Source: Deltaproteobacteria bacterium
Lineage (GTDB): Bacteria; Myxococcota_C; UBA6777
Assembly: GCA_006226375.1 (NCBI GenBank)
Contig: SBHC01000079.1
Location: forward strand, 310,001 to 374,000
Reading direction: 5' to 3'
Length of the DNA stretch: 64,000 nucleotides
Part shown: positions 52,903 to 62,184 of the stretch, one piece after another
Position numbering within the stretch: the first letter of the stretch is position 1
Layout: the number at the start of each line of letters is the position of its first letter
Program-made: the position numbers and the translations under genes
Notes under the pieces: model-generated
The model's input: only the letters and a program-made list of their open reading frames with translations
Database searches by the model: none
What the model was told of the DNA's origin: nothing

Positions 52903-54339
52903 ATGAATGCATCTGTGTTCGAAGGAATGGATTGTCAGAAGGTGTATCAAACCCCAAGTTTCCATCCGACTCTGTCAGAGGACCTTGTGGGTTCACAGCT
53001 TTTGGACGCACAAAACACATCGAGGCCAAGAATGGAAGAGGCGCTTCGTCGCTCGATACATCTAGTGTTGGATGCCATTCCTCAAGAGGAACCACGGCAG
53101 ATCTTGGCGGAACTCCTGCAAATAGCGCTCCCCGCCCTACACAAGCTCTCTACGCTCGACGACAACATTTTTCAGTGCTACGCCGCTTGCAGCACAGTGG
53201 ATGAAGAGAGCGGTGCGCTTGACTTGATGGTGACCGCCCTTCGCAACGATATCTTCACGGGCCCTCAACGTTTTGTGAAGCGCCAGTTTGAGTTGGGCTT
53301 CATCGCCCAAGACCTGCCCCAAGAATCAGGCTGGGATTCTGGAGAGTTTGACTTTGGCGACTTCGGCGACTTTGGCAGCGCCGACAACTACCAGGCCCAG
53401 CCGGCCAGCGGCGAAACGTTCCGAGGCTGGGTGTCAGCCAGTCGCTCGTCGCGAGAACTCCCCCACATGGGCGACCACGACATCGACGAAGCCATCGATT
53501 TCCTCACCGACGACGAGGCGGTCTCCAGCGTCCAGGACGTCCTTGATGGACTCCGCGAAGACCTCACCTACATGAGTCGAACCCTGCGAGAGCAGCTTCT
53601 CCAAGAGGAAGACCGCCTCCGACAGGCCTTCCACGAAGCCAACTACAGCCTGATGATCCGGGAGTTGGACGCGAGCCGCACCACGCTGATGGAGGCTCTG
53701 TTTGCGCTGGTGAGCGCCATCTTTGTCCGCTTCCTCGACGACTTTGACCCCACCACTCTCCCTGGTTTTCGCAACGCCTTGGGTCACGCGCTCATCGCTC
53801 GTAGCCATGTCGCCCGCTTGATGTACCAGACCAACACCCACAACGCGCTCATCCAAGATTCGGATCGCAGCGAAGAAGAACGCCGCGAGCACTTGCTCGC
53901 GGTCCAGAACCTCCTCGACAACTTTATCAAAGGCAACGCCTTTCAAAGCCTGGTGCCCGCAGACCGATGGGAGTTTGTGAACTTCCTTAAGGACCTCCAG
54001 CGAGACTCACTTCGCCTCGCCGCCCAATCGGCCGAAGGATTGAGCAAGTACCTGGAATCGCATCACAGCTTGAACCAGGGAGAGATTCTTCAACAGTACG
54101 ACCAGGACGTGGTGGACGAGATCCAATCCTTGCTTGAAGCCAGTCAATCCCTCATCGACATCAGCTTCATCAACGCCAAAGACCTCGTGAACAAAGCGCA
54201 TGAGGCAGCCTGCAAGCTCTACGGTCGCCGCATGGACCTCGACGTCCAATTGGACACCTGGGCGTACCAACCCCCTTCCCTGGAGACCCCCAACGAACTT
54301 CGCAGCTTCATGGAACAATTGACGAAGCTCATCCGCTAA
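52903..54339 (+). CDS. Acidic helical protein of unknown function
   Basis: The start is unsure: ATG 52903 is used here, while ATG 53032 has GAGG six bases upstream, and the open frame reaches back to a TTG at 52870. The protein is soluble and about 478 residues (435 from the later start). Its features are an early helical stretch (RRSIHLVLDAIPQEEPRQIL), an acidic Gly/Phe-rich tract (GEFDFGDFGDFGSADNYQ) near 160-175, and long helices with Glu/Asp/Arg (REQLLQEEDRLRQAFHEANY). No membrane segment or enzyme motif is seen. It lies on the same strand as cardiolipin synthase and the AAA/VWA pair, but the gaps are over 100 bases. I do not recognise the family. Confidence 0.6.
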   Translation: MNASVFEGMDCQKVYQTPSFHPTLSEDLVGSQLLDAQNTSRPRMEEALRRSIHLVLDAIPQEEPRQILAELLQIALPALHKLSTLDDNIFQCYAACSTVDEESGALDLMVTALRNDIFTGPQRFVKRQFELGFIAQDLPQESGWDSGEFDFGDFGDFGSADNYQAQPASGETFRGWVSASRSSRELPHMGDHDIDEAIDFLTDDEAVSSVQDVLDGLREDLTYMSRTLREQLLQEEDRLRQAFHEANYSLMIRELDASRTTLMEALFALVSAIFVRFLDDFDPTTLPGFRNALGHALIARSHVARLMYQTNTHNALIQDSDRSEEERREHLLAVQNLLDNFIKGNAFQSLVPADRWEFVNFLKDLQRDSLRLAAQSAEGLSKYLESHHSLNQGEILQQYDQDVVDEIQSLLEASQSLIDISFINAKDLVNKAHEAACKLYGRRMDLDVQLDTWAYQPPSLETPNELRSFMEQLTKLIR

Positions 54340-54450
54340 CCTCCTTTTCCTTTGCACTTTCGGTTGACAGGCACCTTCTCCACCTTCAAACTGAAGTTGT
54401 ATCCCCAAGAATGAATCCCTCCACCTGATTTGAACAGAGGCGAACACGCG

Positions 54451-55953
54451 ATGCCACACTCCGCACCTTTCCTATTTGCAATGGAAGAGCTTTACGCTCC
54501 GGTGTTGCGGGTGTTTGTCCAGTTTTGGTACATCATTCTGGTGCTGGCTGTCACATCCGTTGCCTTGTACGCCGCAGTCCATGTGGCGCTTCACAAGCGC
54601 GATGTCCGCGCAGCCATTGGTTGGATTGGGATCATCATGTTGGTCCCGCTGTTTGGAACGGTGCTTTACTTCCTATTGGGAATCAACCGCATCCAACGCC
54701 GCGCCAACGTGCTGTTCGGTGATCGACTGCGAATGGAAAGCAACAACACCGACTGGCATGTGGACGAAAATCTGCTTGTGGGGCACCTTCCTCTGGACTC
54801 GCAGCATCTCCTCTCCCTCTATCGACTGGTCGAAAAGGTCTCACGCCGTCCGCTCCTCAGCGGAAACAAAGTGGAACCCCTCAACGGTGGGGACGCAGCC
54901 TACCCCAGCATGCTCAAGGCGATCCAGGAGGCTGAAGCCTCCATTAGCATGTGCACCTACATCTTCGACGACGACCCTGTGGGTCGAGAGTTCCTTCAGG
55001 CCATGGTCGAAGCCAACGAGCGAGGCGTGGAAGTCCGAATTCTGATCGATGCGGTGGGCGCCCGGTACTCGTACCCGCCCATTCACCAAACCATGAGGGA
55101 AGCAGGGCTAGAGGTGGAGATCTTCAACCCCTCTCGCGTACCTTGGAAATGGGCTTATGCCAACCTACGTAACCACCGGAAGCTGCTCATCATCGACGGT
55201 TGCATTGGATTCACTGGAGGAATGAACATCCGGGAGGGCACCCAACTCTCCCGCAAACCCTCCCACCCTATCCAGGACCTTCACTTTCGTGTGCAAGGCC
55301 CTGTGGTAGCGGAGCTTCAAGAGTCCTTCTGTGAAGATTGGTCGTTTGCAACAGGCAACACCATTGAAGGTCCTCTTTGGTTTCCTCCGCTGACACCCGT
55401 TGGCAATAGCTGCTGTCGAGCGCTCAGTGACGGTCCAGATGAAGACTTTGAACACATCCGCTGGGCAATATTGGGGGCGATAGCCTCAGCCGAACGCTCG
55501 GTCCGGATCATCACCCCATACTTCCTCCCCGATGCAGCAACCGTGAGCGCTTTGAATGTTGCGGCCATGCGTGGTCTCAAAGTGGAGATTTTGGTTCCAG
55601 CGCACAACAACCTCACCCTTGTGCAGTGGGCCTCAACCGCTCACTTTGGCCAACTGCTGGCGCGAGGATGCCGGATCTTTGAGACCCCCTCCCCCTTCGA
55701 CCACACCAAGCTGATGATCGTGGATGGAGCCTGGGTGATGATGGGATCTGCCAACTGGGACCCGCGCAGTTTGCGGCTCAACTTTGAGCTCAATGTTGAG
55801 TGCTACGACGCTGAGCTGGCGACCCAATTGGAACAATTGTTCCTGGAGAAACGCCAGCGCTCGCACGAAGTGACCAAGGCCGAGAGTCGCGACAGACCGC
55901 TATCCCAACGTGTACGTAACGGCTTCGCAAGACTTCTTTCTCCCTACCTCTAG
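54451..55953 (+). CDS. Cardiolipin synthase-type phospholipase D family protein
   Basis: 500 residues from ATG 54451; AGAGG lies ten bases upstream. Two N-terminal membrane helices (WYIILVLAVTSVALYAAVHV and GWIGIIMLVPLFGTVLYFLL) precede two HxKxxxxD catalytic motifs: NHRKLLIIDG (His242) and DHTKLMIVDG (His418). This is the layout of bacterial ClsA-type cardiolipin synthases, which join two phosphatidylglycerols (or use phosphatidylethanolamine) at the inner membrane. The length and the paired motifs fit well. It has its own ribosome site, so coupling to the next gene is not obvious; the AAA protein starts 169 bases later. Confidence 0.93.
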   Translation: MPHSAPFLFAMEELYAPVLRVFVQFWYIILVLAVTSVALYAAVHVALHKRDVRAAIGWIGIIMLVPLFGTVLYFLLGINRIQRRANVLFGDRLRMESNNTDWHVDENLLVGHLPLDSQHLLSLYRLVEKVSRRPLLSGNKVEPLNGGDAAYPSMLKAIQEAEASISMCTYIFDDDPVGREFLQAMVEANERGVEVRILIDAVGARYSYPPIHQTMREAGLEVEIFNPSRVPWKWAYANLRNHRKLLIIDGCIGFTGGMNIREGTQLSRKPSHPIQDLHFRVQGPVVAELQESFCEDWSFATGNTIEGPLWFPPLTPVGNSCCRALSDGPDEDFEHIRWAILGAIASAERSVRIITPYFLPDAATVSALNVAAMRGLKVEILVPAHNNLTLVQWASTAHFGQLLARGCRIFETPSPFDHTKLMIVDGAWVMMGSANWDPRSLRLNFELNVECYDAELATQLEQLFLEKRQRSHEVTKAESRDRPLSQRVRNGFARLLSPYL

Positions 55954-56122
55954 CCCAATATTCCGGGCGTTTGACTCCTATCCTTCAGGAAAGAGCCATA
56001 GACGCAAAGACAAGGAAGCATTATATATAGGCCCACCGCAGAAAGAAGCCGGGAAAGCCACAAGAACTCGTGGGCTGAGAGGCCAGCGCCACCCAAAGAA
56101 TGAGAGACAAGGATCAACACGT

Positions 56123-59100
56123 ATGGAAATCCGCATTATTTCCGCCCACTCAGCCATCGCATATCCCATTGCTGTGCATTTGGAAGAAGCCCTCAGCGCA
56201 ACGGTGCATCTCAGCAGCTCCCACGTGAATCGATACGAGCTAGCGCACCGAGCGGGCTTGCCGATGCAGAAGGTGTCACAGCTGCTGGCAATGCTTCAGC
56301 CTTTGTCTCCCATTGTCCGAATGAACCCCGCTCTCACCGACGCCGACTTTGAGCTCTACCTTGGAGACAACAACACCCTCGACAACTGGAACATCTCGGT
56401 GCACGCCGACAACGAAGAGCTGTGTTCCGAATTTGTTACGAAGTTGGAAAGCTCCGGATTCTCCTGCAACAACAGCTCCACTGGCTACCAACAAGAGAGC
56501 AAGATGTTGTTTGGCGGCGCCTCAGCCTTTGCCCGTCAGGCCATCCAATGGTTCGCCAAACAGTACAACGTAAGCCTGAGCGAGCGAAAAGACTGGAGCG
56601 AAGAAGACAACGACATCTGGATCTACCTTCGTCACCCCAAACACGACCAGTTTCCTCCACGGGAGTGCTTCGACGTACAGGTCCATACCGACAGCCCAGA
56701 GTCTGCCATTTCACTGCGCGACGTCCTCTTGGATGCCGGATTTTCCCAGGCAAGCTCCAGCCCATCGGACTCGTTCCTCTCGCTCAACCGTTTTCAGATT
56801 GAGGCCGGTCCGTTTGCACAGAGTGAGTCACAGTCCGACCTTCGACAGCTTGAGTTCATGTGCAGGACTTTCCTTGAACAAGCAGGGGTTGACCTGGAAC
56901 GGTACCCCCTCCACATCAACACGGACTCTTCCGACTCTCTTCAGGCGAAGATCTTTTTGCCCCTGCGCCAATGGAAAGAAGGCAACCTCCTCCCTTACGC
57001 AGGCCCCTACCCCGATCGGTTTGAGCTGTTCATCCAGACAGACGCTCCCGAACGACTCGAAGCCCTCACAACTCAGTGCCGAGAGTTGGGCCTGGCTGGT
57101 GTATCGGTGCAGACCATCCGAGAAAGTGACCCACCAACCGGGTTTGAGATGACTTGGGGCGCGGCTGAAGAGGTCCCTCATATCACCTCCCAACTCGAAC
57201 AGTTCACCCGCGAGTTTCTTTCGGAAGAGTTGGAAGACGATGACTGGGAGTTGTACGTCAACCGCCGCCCAGACGAGGAAGAATGGTCCCACAAGATCCA
57301 GATTTCCCTCCCGATCCGTCGGGCAGAGAGTGGCTCACTGACCGACGCGATCCTGTCTCATGCACGACACTTTGACCTCGCCATCTACAGCCAGGAGATG
57401 GATCGCCTGAACCCCTTGCTCGACGAGCTGAGAGGTATGGGCTTCAAGACCTTCGATACCAACAGCGAATGCCACGAAGACACCCCCTTGATCCGTTATG
57501 GAGGCGCTCTTCCAGCGCTTTTGGAGCACCTTCGCCAGCGGTTCCAACCGTTCGTGGAGAGTGAGATCTCCCTGCAAAAGGCCTGGGACGACAGCGACGA
57601 CGATATCTGGGTGTACCTCCCTCGTTCATCGGTTCGGCCTGAAGAACCGACGATGTCGCTGCAGCATCGCCCCGATCTGCAAGAGTGGCTGGCTCCCAAC
57701 GGTGAGATCACCCACGTGGACTCTCCCCTTGTGTCCATCCAACAGGATACCGTCCAGATCGCCGATATGACCCTGCACCGACGGCCTCATCATGATAGCA
57801 ACCTGGCACCGGAAACCTCCCTGTTCCAGCACTACTGCATTGACACCATCACCGCCGAAACGCTGAGCTTTATCGCGACCAGCGTTGCGATGAGGGAGCC
57901 CTGCCTCTTGGAAGGGGAAACCAGCACCTCCAAGACCAGCGCGGTGTTGTACCTGGCTTCGCTGCTCAACCAACCGATTGTCCGATTGAACCTCAACGGT
58001 CAAACCGACACCAGCGAGCTCATCGGCCGCTTTGTGCCCGACACGGACACCTCAACCCAAGGCTCTCACAAAACGGCTGACAGTCTGGACGGCTTACCTG
58101 CCGCCCCAGCATCCGAGTCCAAATCCAGCGGGCAACGCTCTCCCTGGCGTTGGCAGGATGGTCTGATTGTACAAGCCATGCGCAAAGGCTGGTGGGTGCT
58201 CCTTGATGAGGTAAACCTCGCGGAACCACAGATACTCGAACGCTTGAACTCTGTGCTGGAACAAACCCCGTCGCTCATTTTGACCGAATACGACAACGCA
58301 GTGCTCGGTCCAGGTGGCGAGCCTGTCCACCCAGACTTCCGCTTGTTCGCGACAATGAACCCTGCAGAGTATGAAGGCCGCTCCACGCTGAGTCCTGCCT
58401 ACCGAGACCGTTGGCGTGCGTACAGGTTTGTCACCCCTCCCAGCGAAACCGAGTACCTGCACATGCTTCACTTGCTTGTGTACGGACAGCAACCCGACGT
58501 CACCTTGATGGGCCAGACGTACAAAGGTGGCGAGACGACCGCTCCTTACAGTATGTTGGCAGACATTCCTATGCTTGGGTCCTTCTTGGACGCTCTCGCC
58601 CGCTTCCACGCGTCCCTTGAACATGCAGTGCGTCCACAAGGCTCCAGTGGTCCAAGGCTTGGAAACCGACGTCGTGAGCGTTACATCTTCACGCGGCGTG
58701 GTCTGCTCAGTTTCATCGACTTCCTGGCCAACCTCGTCCCAGGAAACTCCTCCCCAACCACGCGGATCTTGCGCATTGCGCTGTACCGTTACTACCTCGC
58801 TCGCATCGCTGACCCCAACGACCAGATGGTGGTCATCCAATTGCTTGACGCTGTCGGGATCGGTCCCAACCAGTGGATGTTCAGCGGGCAACAATGTGAC
58901 CTCGTCCTGGTGGACATCGGCCCGAACAGCGAAGAGCTGCTGGAGAAAGCCGCTGCGTTGTTTGAAGAAGAAGATCCAGAGCAGGTTGAAGAGCTGCTCA
59001 GCCAGCCCCAGATTACACTGTACCGCGACATCTCACTCGAAGAAGCCCAAGAGCTTCGACGGGAATGGGAAGCGCTGGGAGCGACCGTCGATTTGCAGCC

Positions 59101-59134
59101 CCACCTGCAAGAAGAGGATGAGGACGAAGACTAA
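56123..59134 (+). CDS. Midasin/dynein-type AAA ATPase with N-terminal modules and L7/L12-like C-terminal domain
   Basis: 1003 residues from ATG 56123 (AAGGA nine bases upstream); the longer open frame back to 55910 overlaps the cardiolipin synthase gene and is not used. Residues ~88-510 hold four degenerate modules beginning near 88, 183, 300 and 417. Each opens with a strand like FDVQVHTD or FELFIQTD, has a middle helix pair, and ends near IWIYL, IFLPL, ISLPI or IWVYL. The AAA domain follows: Walker A-like GETSTSKT (598-605), LNLNGQTDTSELIGRF, Walker B VLLDEVNLAE (Asp695), and sensor ATMNPAEYEGR (Asn746). The end (~925-993) has the pattern of the ribosomal L7/L12 C-terminal domain (CDLVLVDIGP, then EEAQELRREWEALGATVDLQ). 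It ends three bases before its VWA partner. Function unknown. Confidence 0.8.
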   Translation: MEIRIISAHSAIAYPIAVHLEEALSATVHLSSSHVNRYELAHRAGLPMQKVSQLLAMLQPLSPIVRMNPALTDADFELYLGDNNTLDNWNISVHADNEELCSEFVTKLESSGFSCNNSSTGYQQESKMLFGGASAFARQAIQWFAKQYNVSLSERKDWSEEDNDIWIYLRHPKHDQFPPRECFDVQVHTDSPESAISLRDVLLDAGFSQASSSPSDSFLSLNRFQIEAGPFAQSESQSDLRQLEFMCRTFLEQAGVDLERYPLHINTDSSDSLQAKIFLPLRQWKEGNLLPYAGPYPDRFELFIQTDAPERLEALTTQCRELGLAGVSVQTIRESDPPTGFEMTWGAAEEVPHITSQLEQFTREFLSEELEDDDWELYVNRRPDEEEWSHKIQISLPIRRAESGSLTDAILSHARHFDLAIYSQEMDRLNPLLDELRGMGFKTFDTNSECHEDTPLIRYGGALPALLEHLRQRFQPFVESEISLQKAWDDSDDDIWVYLPRSSVRPEEPTMSLQHRPDLQEWLAPNGEITHVDSPLVSIQQDTVQIADMTLHRRPHHDSNLAPETSLFQHYCIDTITAETLSFIATSVAMREPCLLEGETSTSKTSAVLYLASLLNQPIVRLNLNGQTDTSELIGRFVPDTDTSTQGSHKTADSLDGLPAAPASESKSSGQRSPWRWQDGLIVQAMRKGWWVLLDEVNLAEPQILERLNSVLEQTPSLILTEYDNAVLGPGGEPVHPDFRLFATMNPAEYEGRSTLSPAYRDRWRAYRFVTPPSETEYLHMLHLLVYGQQPDVTLMGQTYKGGETTAPYSMLADIPMLGSFLDALARFHASLEHAVRPQGSSGPRLGNRRRERYIFTRRGLLSFIDFLANLVPGNSSPTTRILRIALYRYYLARIADPNDQMVVIQLLDAVGIGPNQWMFSGQQCDLVLVDIGPNSEELLEKAAALFEEEDPEQVEELLSQPQITLYRDISLEEAQELRREWEALGATVDLQPHLQEEDEDED

Positions 59135-59137
59135 ACC

Positions 59138-60988
59138 ATGCTTGTCGAAACTCGCATGAGCCGACTGCAGGCCCTGGCGACAGGGCTCTGCCTGGATATC
59201 GGCATCAACCTTGAGCTGTCAGAGTCGTCGTGGGCTTACGATCCACTCCGTCGGACCATCTTGATTTCACAGGACGATCTTCAAAAGCGTGGACCCGAGT
59301 TTTGCGCAGGGATTCTGGCGCATGAAGTAGGACATTACTTCATCAGCCGGTACAACCTGTTCAAGGTAGACTTCCCCAGCCTCCCCGCCCTCCAGTTTTT
59401 GCTCAATGGCATTGAAGACCCGCGAGTGAACACCTGGATTTCCCGTCGCTATCCTGGCGTTCAGTCTTGGATCGATCTCGCCAACCGAGACAGCATCGGA
59501 GAATGGCGCGAGACGGACCAGCGTCCAGCGTTTGTTGCATTTTGCTTCGCTTGCGCAGGAGAATACGCCTTCAACTGGACCCCCATGCCCAAGAGCATGC
59601 CGATGCCACCCCGCGTCCGAGAGGCGCTCGATGAGACACGGGATGCTCGCCGCCGGTACGCCTTGACCTTGCCCCCAGCTCAGGTCTCGACGGACTCCTT
59701 CGATCCACGCGTGGTGGTTCAGTTCCAACGCTTTGTCGCGCCTCGGATGCAGATGTCGTCTCGCTTGTTGTCACTGCCAAGACGGGAGCAAGGGATTTGT
59801 GTCAACGCAATGGAAGCGCTCATGTTGGCCGAGGAGGAGATCCTTCCCGTTGCGAAGACCTTGCTTGACGACGACCTCCAACGCCTCGACCAGCTGATGC
59901 GCAACAACCCGGAGAAAGCCAGGCAAACCAAAAAAGCTTTGGAACAAGAAGACCTTCCCATGCTCTCCAAAGCCATCCAGGAGTCCCTCTCCCAGGAACT
60001 CAACGAAGAACGCCGCACGCCTCCCGAAAGTCCACTCGCGCTGCGCGTGTTTGATGGCTGGCTGAGGCAAAAACGTCGCGAAACACAACCTCTGATTTCG
60101 GCTCGCGAAGCAGCGCTTCATCCACTTCCAACAGACCAGCGCTCTCCGCGTCGTCGAACGCCCGGGAGATTCCGGCCTCGCCCCAACCGGCGCGTGACGC
60201 TTCCCCCACCAACGGAAAATTACGATATCGCACTGCAAAAGGTGTCACAACAGATCGACCACCTGACCCGAACCTTTGAGCAACTCCTCCGCCCCCGTCA
60301 GCGGTTGGGGAAGCGCTCCGGGTATGCCACCGGCCAAATTGTGGACCTGCGTCAGTTGATGGCGTTTGAAGCCGATCCTCGCCGCTACAACAAGCTTTGG
60401 ACTCGAAAGACCGTTCCCGAGCGCAAAGTCACAGCGATAACGCTGTTGATCGACCTCTCTGGTTCGATGGAAGGAGAGAAAGCGGAGGCCGCTCTGTGTG
60501 GTACGGTCTTGCTTGCAGAAACACTCTCGCGTATCAAGGTCCCCTTTTCGGTGCTGGGTTTTCAGGACGAGGTCCTTCCCTTCCACAACTTCGGTGAGCC
60601 GATGAGCCCGTACGTCCGGCAAAAGATCGGAGAGATGCCGATGGAGGTGTCTGGGAATCGACCCCATGGCCACAACTGTCCAGAGTACAACGACGATGGA
60701 CCTTGCCTCCGAGAAGCTGCGGACTTTCTGCTCGAACAATCCGCATACGAACGTATCTTGATCGCCGTCAGCGACGGATACCCAGAAGGTCGACGCTCCA
60801 GCCCTCAAGATCTCACAAACACCATCCGGGAGCTCTCCAAAGAACCCATCAACCTCATTGGCGTTGGCTTGGGACCCGACACCCAACACGTCAAAGAATT
60901 TTACCCGCAATCCATTGCAGAGGTTCCAGTTAACCAGTTTGCCGACAAACTGGGCGACCTTCTACGCAAATCTCTGACCCATACCTGA
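59138..60988 (+). CDS. HExxH metallopeptidase-like/VWA fusion protein
   Basis: 616 residues, starting three bases after the AAA gene. The N-terminal part has LAHEVGHYFISRY (His62, Glu63, His66) and, 27 residues later, NGIEDPRVNTW (Glu93), a layout in which HExxH supplies two zinc ligands and the acidic residue a third. The middle (~170-400) is helical and charged. The C-terminal ~190 residues form a VWA domain with an intact MIDAS (DLSGSM, Asp439) and later AVSDGYPEGR. Protein pairs of an AAA ATPase and a VWA protein are known in MoxR, NorQ/NorD and cobaltochelatase CobS/CobT, where the VWA part binds the target. The metallopeptidase may cleave the remodelled target. There is no signal peptide. 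Confidence 0.85.
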   Translation: MLVETRMSRLQALATGLCLDIGINLELSESSWAYDPLRRTILISQDDLQKRGPEFCAGILAHEVGHYFISRYNLFKVDFPSLPALQFLLNGIEDPRVNTWISRRYPGVQSWIDLANRDSIGEWRETDQRPAFVAFCFACAGEYAFNWTPMPKSMPMPPRVREALDETRDARRRYALTLPPAQVSTDSFDPRVVVQFQRFVAPRMQMSSRLLSLPRREQGICVNAMEALMLAEEEILPVAKTLLDDDLQRLDQLMRNNPEKARQTKKALEQEDLPMLSKAIQESLSQELNEERRTPPESPLALRVFDGWLRQKRRETQPLISAREAALHPLPTDQRSPRRRTPGRFRPRPNRRVTLPPPTENYDIALQKVSQQIDHLTRTFEQLLRPRQRLGKRSGYATGQIVDLRQLMAFEADPRRYNKLWTRKTVPERKVTAITLLIDLSGSMEGEKAEAALCGTVLLAETLSRIKVPFSVLGFQDEVLPFHNFGEPMSPYVRQKIGEMPMEVSGNRPHGHNCPEYNDDGPCLREAADFLLEQSAYERILIAVSDGYPEGRRSSPQDLTNTIRELSKEPINLIGVGLGPDTQHVKEFYPQSIAEVPVNQFADKLGDLLRKSLTHT

Positions 60989-61107
60989 GAAACAAGACGA
61001 CACCACCCAACGTGTTCACTTCCACAAGGGAATGGTAGGCTTGCACTCTCTGTTCCAGGGGAAGAGCGTGTTTTTGTCATGTGATGTGAAAGAATAGGAA
61101 AACTCGA

Positions 61108-62148
61108 ATGATACGACGTATTGGCTTTGGTCTGTTGCTGGCATCGATGATACTTTGGGGCCTCGCGGCCTGCTCAAGCGGAGCTGAACCAGGAAGCGAA
61201 GGAAGCACCAGCGAACCCGCTGTTGAGGGCTCTTCTTCAGCGGACAGTGGAACCCAAAACGGCCCCGAAGCTGGCCCAGAACCAGGACCGGAAGCTGGCC
61301 CAGAGCCAGGACCCGAACCGGTTCCCATGCCCACGCAGAAGGAGTTTGGTGGAGGCTCCAGGAAGGTCACAATCCAACTTCCCCCTGGTTATGATCCTGC
61401 GGAACCCCTTCCACTCCTGGTGGTGCTGCACGGATACGGAGCCAACGGCGCAGTCCAAGCAGCGTATCTTGGCTTTACCCAGCTCATCGAGAAAGAGAAA
61501 TTCTTGATGCTTGCTCCCAACGGGACCACCGACCCAACCAACAGAAACTTCTGGAACGCCACTGACGCATGTTGCAACTTCGCCAACTCCAGCGTGGACG
61601 ATGTAGCCTACATCAAAGGCCTGATCGAGGAGGTCAAGTCGGTCTACCGCGTCAACGAGAAGAAGATCTTCCTGGTGGGTCACTCCAACGGCGGCTTTAT
61701 GTCTTACCGCATGGCCTGCGATTCCTCCGCGTCCATCACAGGAATCGCAGTGTTGGCAGGAGCGTCGTTCTACGACAAGTCACGCTGCAAGCCCTCCAGC
61801 AAGATCAATGTCCTTCATATCCACGGAACCGACGACAGCACCATTCTTTACAACGGCGGAACCATCCCAGTCGCCAACAAAAAGTATCCCAGCGCGGAGC
61901 AGTCGGTGGGCATGTGGAAGACCTACAACGAGTGCTCCGGCGACCGCAAAGACTCTGGCACAAAGATCGACCTGGAAAGCAAACTGGCAGGAGATGAAAC
62001 TACAGTGACAGTGGTGGAAGGCTGTCCAGCCCAAGGTGCCGTAGAGCTATGGACCATCCAAAAAGGTGGTCACTTACCTGTTCCCTCTGCCACCTTCGCC
62101 CAGCAAGTCTGGGATTGGCTCAACCAAAAAGCCGACGCCGCTCCCTAA
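61108..62148 (+). CDS. Surface esterase/PHB depolymerase-like lipoprotein
   Basis: 346 residues; AGGAAA lies six bases before the ATG. The signal ends in LAACSS, a good lipobox. The mature chain starts with a Ser/Glu stretch and a Pro-rich linker (GPEAGPEPGPEPVPMP), like the lipase at 12412. The hydrolase is of the PHB depolymerase/feruloyl esterase (LpqC-like) type: VVLHGYGANG, nucleophile elbow GHSNGG with Ser193, Asp242 in HGTDDS and His322 in KGGHLP. The Cys pair ACCNF may form a disulfide. It would be exposed at the cell surface and may hydrolyse polyesters or plant-type esters; the substrate is inferred only from the family. Confidence 0.85.
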   Translation: MIRRIGFGLLLASMILWGLAACSSGAEPGSEGSTSEPAVEGSSSADSGTQNGPEAGPEPGPEAGPEPGPEPVPMPTQKEFGGGSRKVTIQLPPGYDPAEPLPLLVVLHGYGANGAVQAAYLGFTQLIEKEKFLMLAPNGTTDPTNRNFWNATDACCNFANSSVDDVAYIKGLIEEVKSVYRVNEKKIFLVGHSNGGFMSYRMACDSSASITGIAVLAGASFYDKSRCKPSSKINVLHIHGTDDSTILYNGGTIPVANKKYPSAEQSVGMWKTYNECSGDRKDSGTKIDLESKLAGDETTVTVVEGCPAQGAVELWTIQKGGHLPVPSATFAQQVWDWLNQKADAAP

Positions 62149-62184
62149 CCCAACGCGCTCTGTTCTGACCTTCCTCATTTCCTC

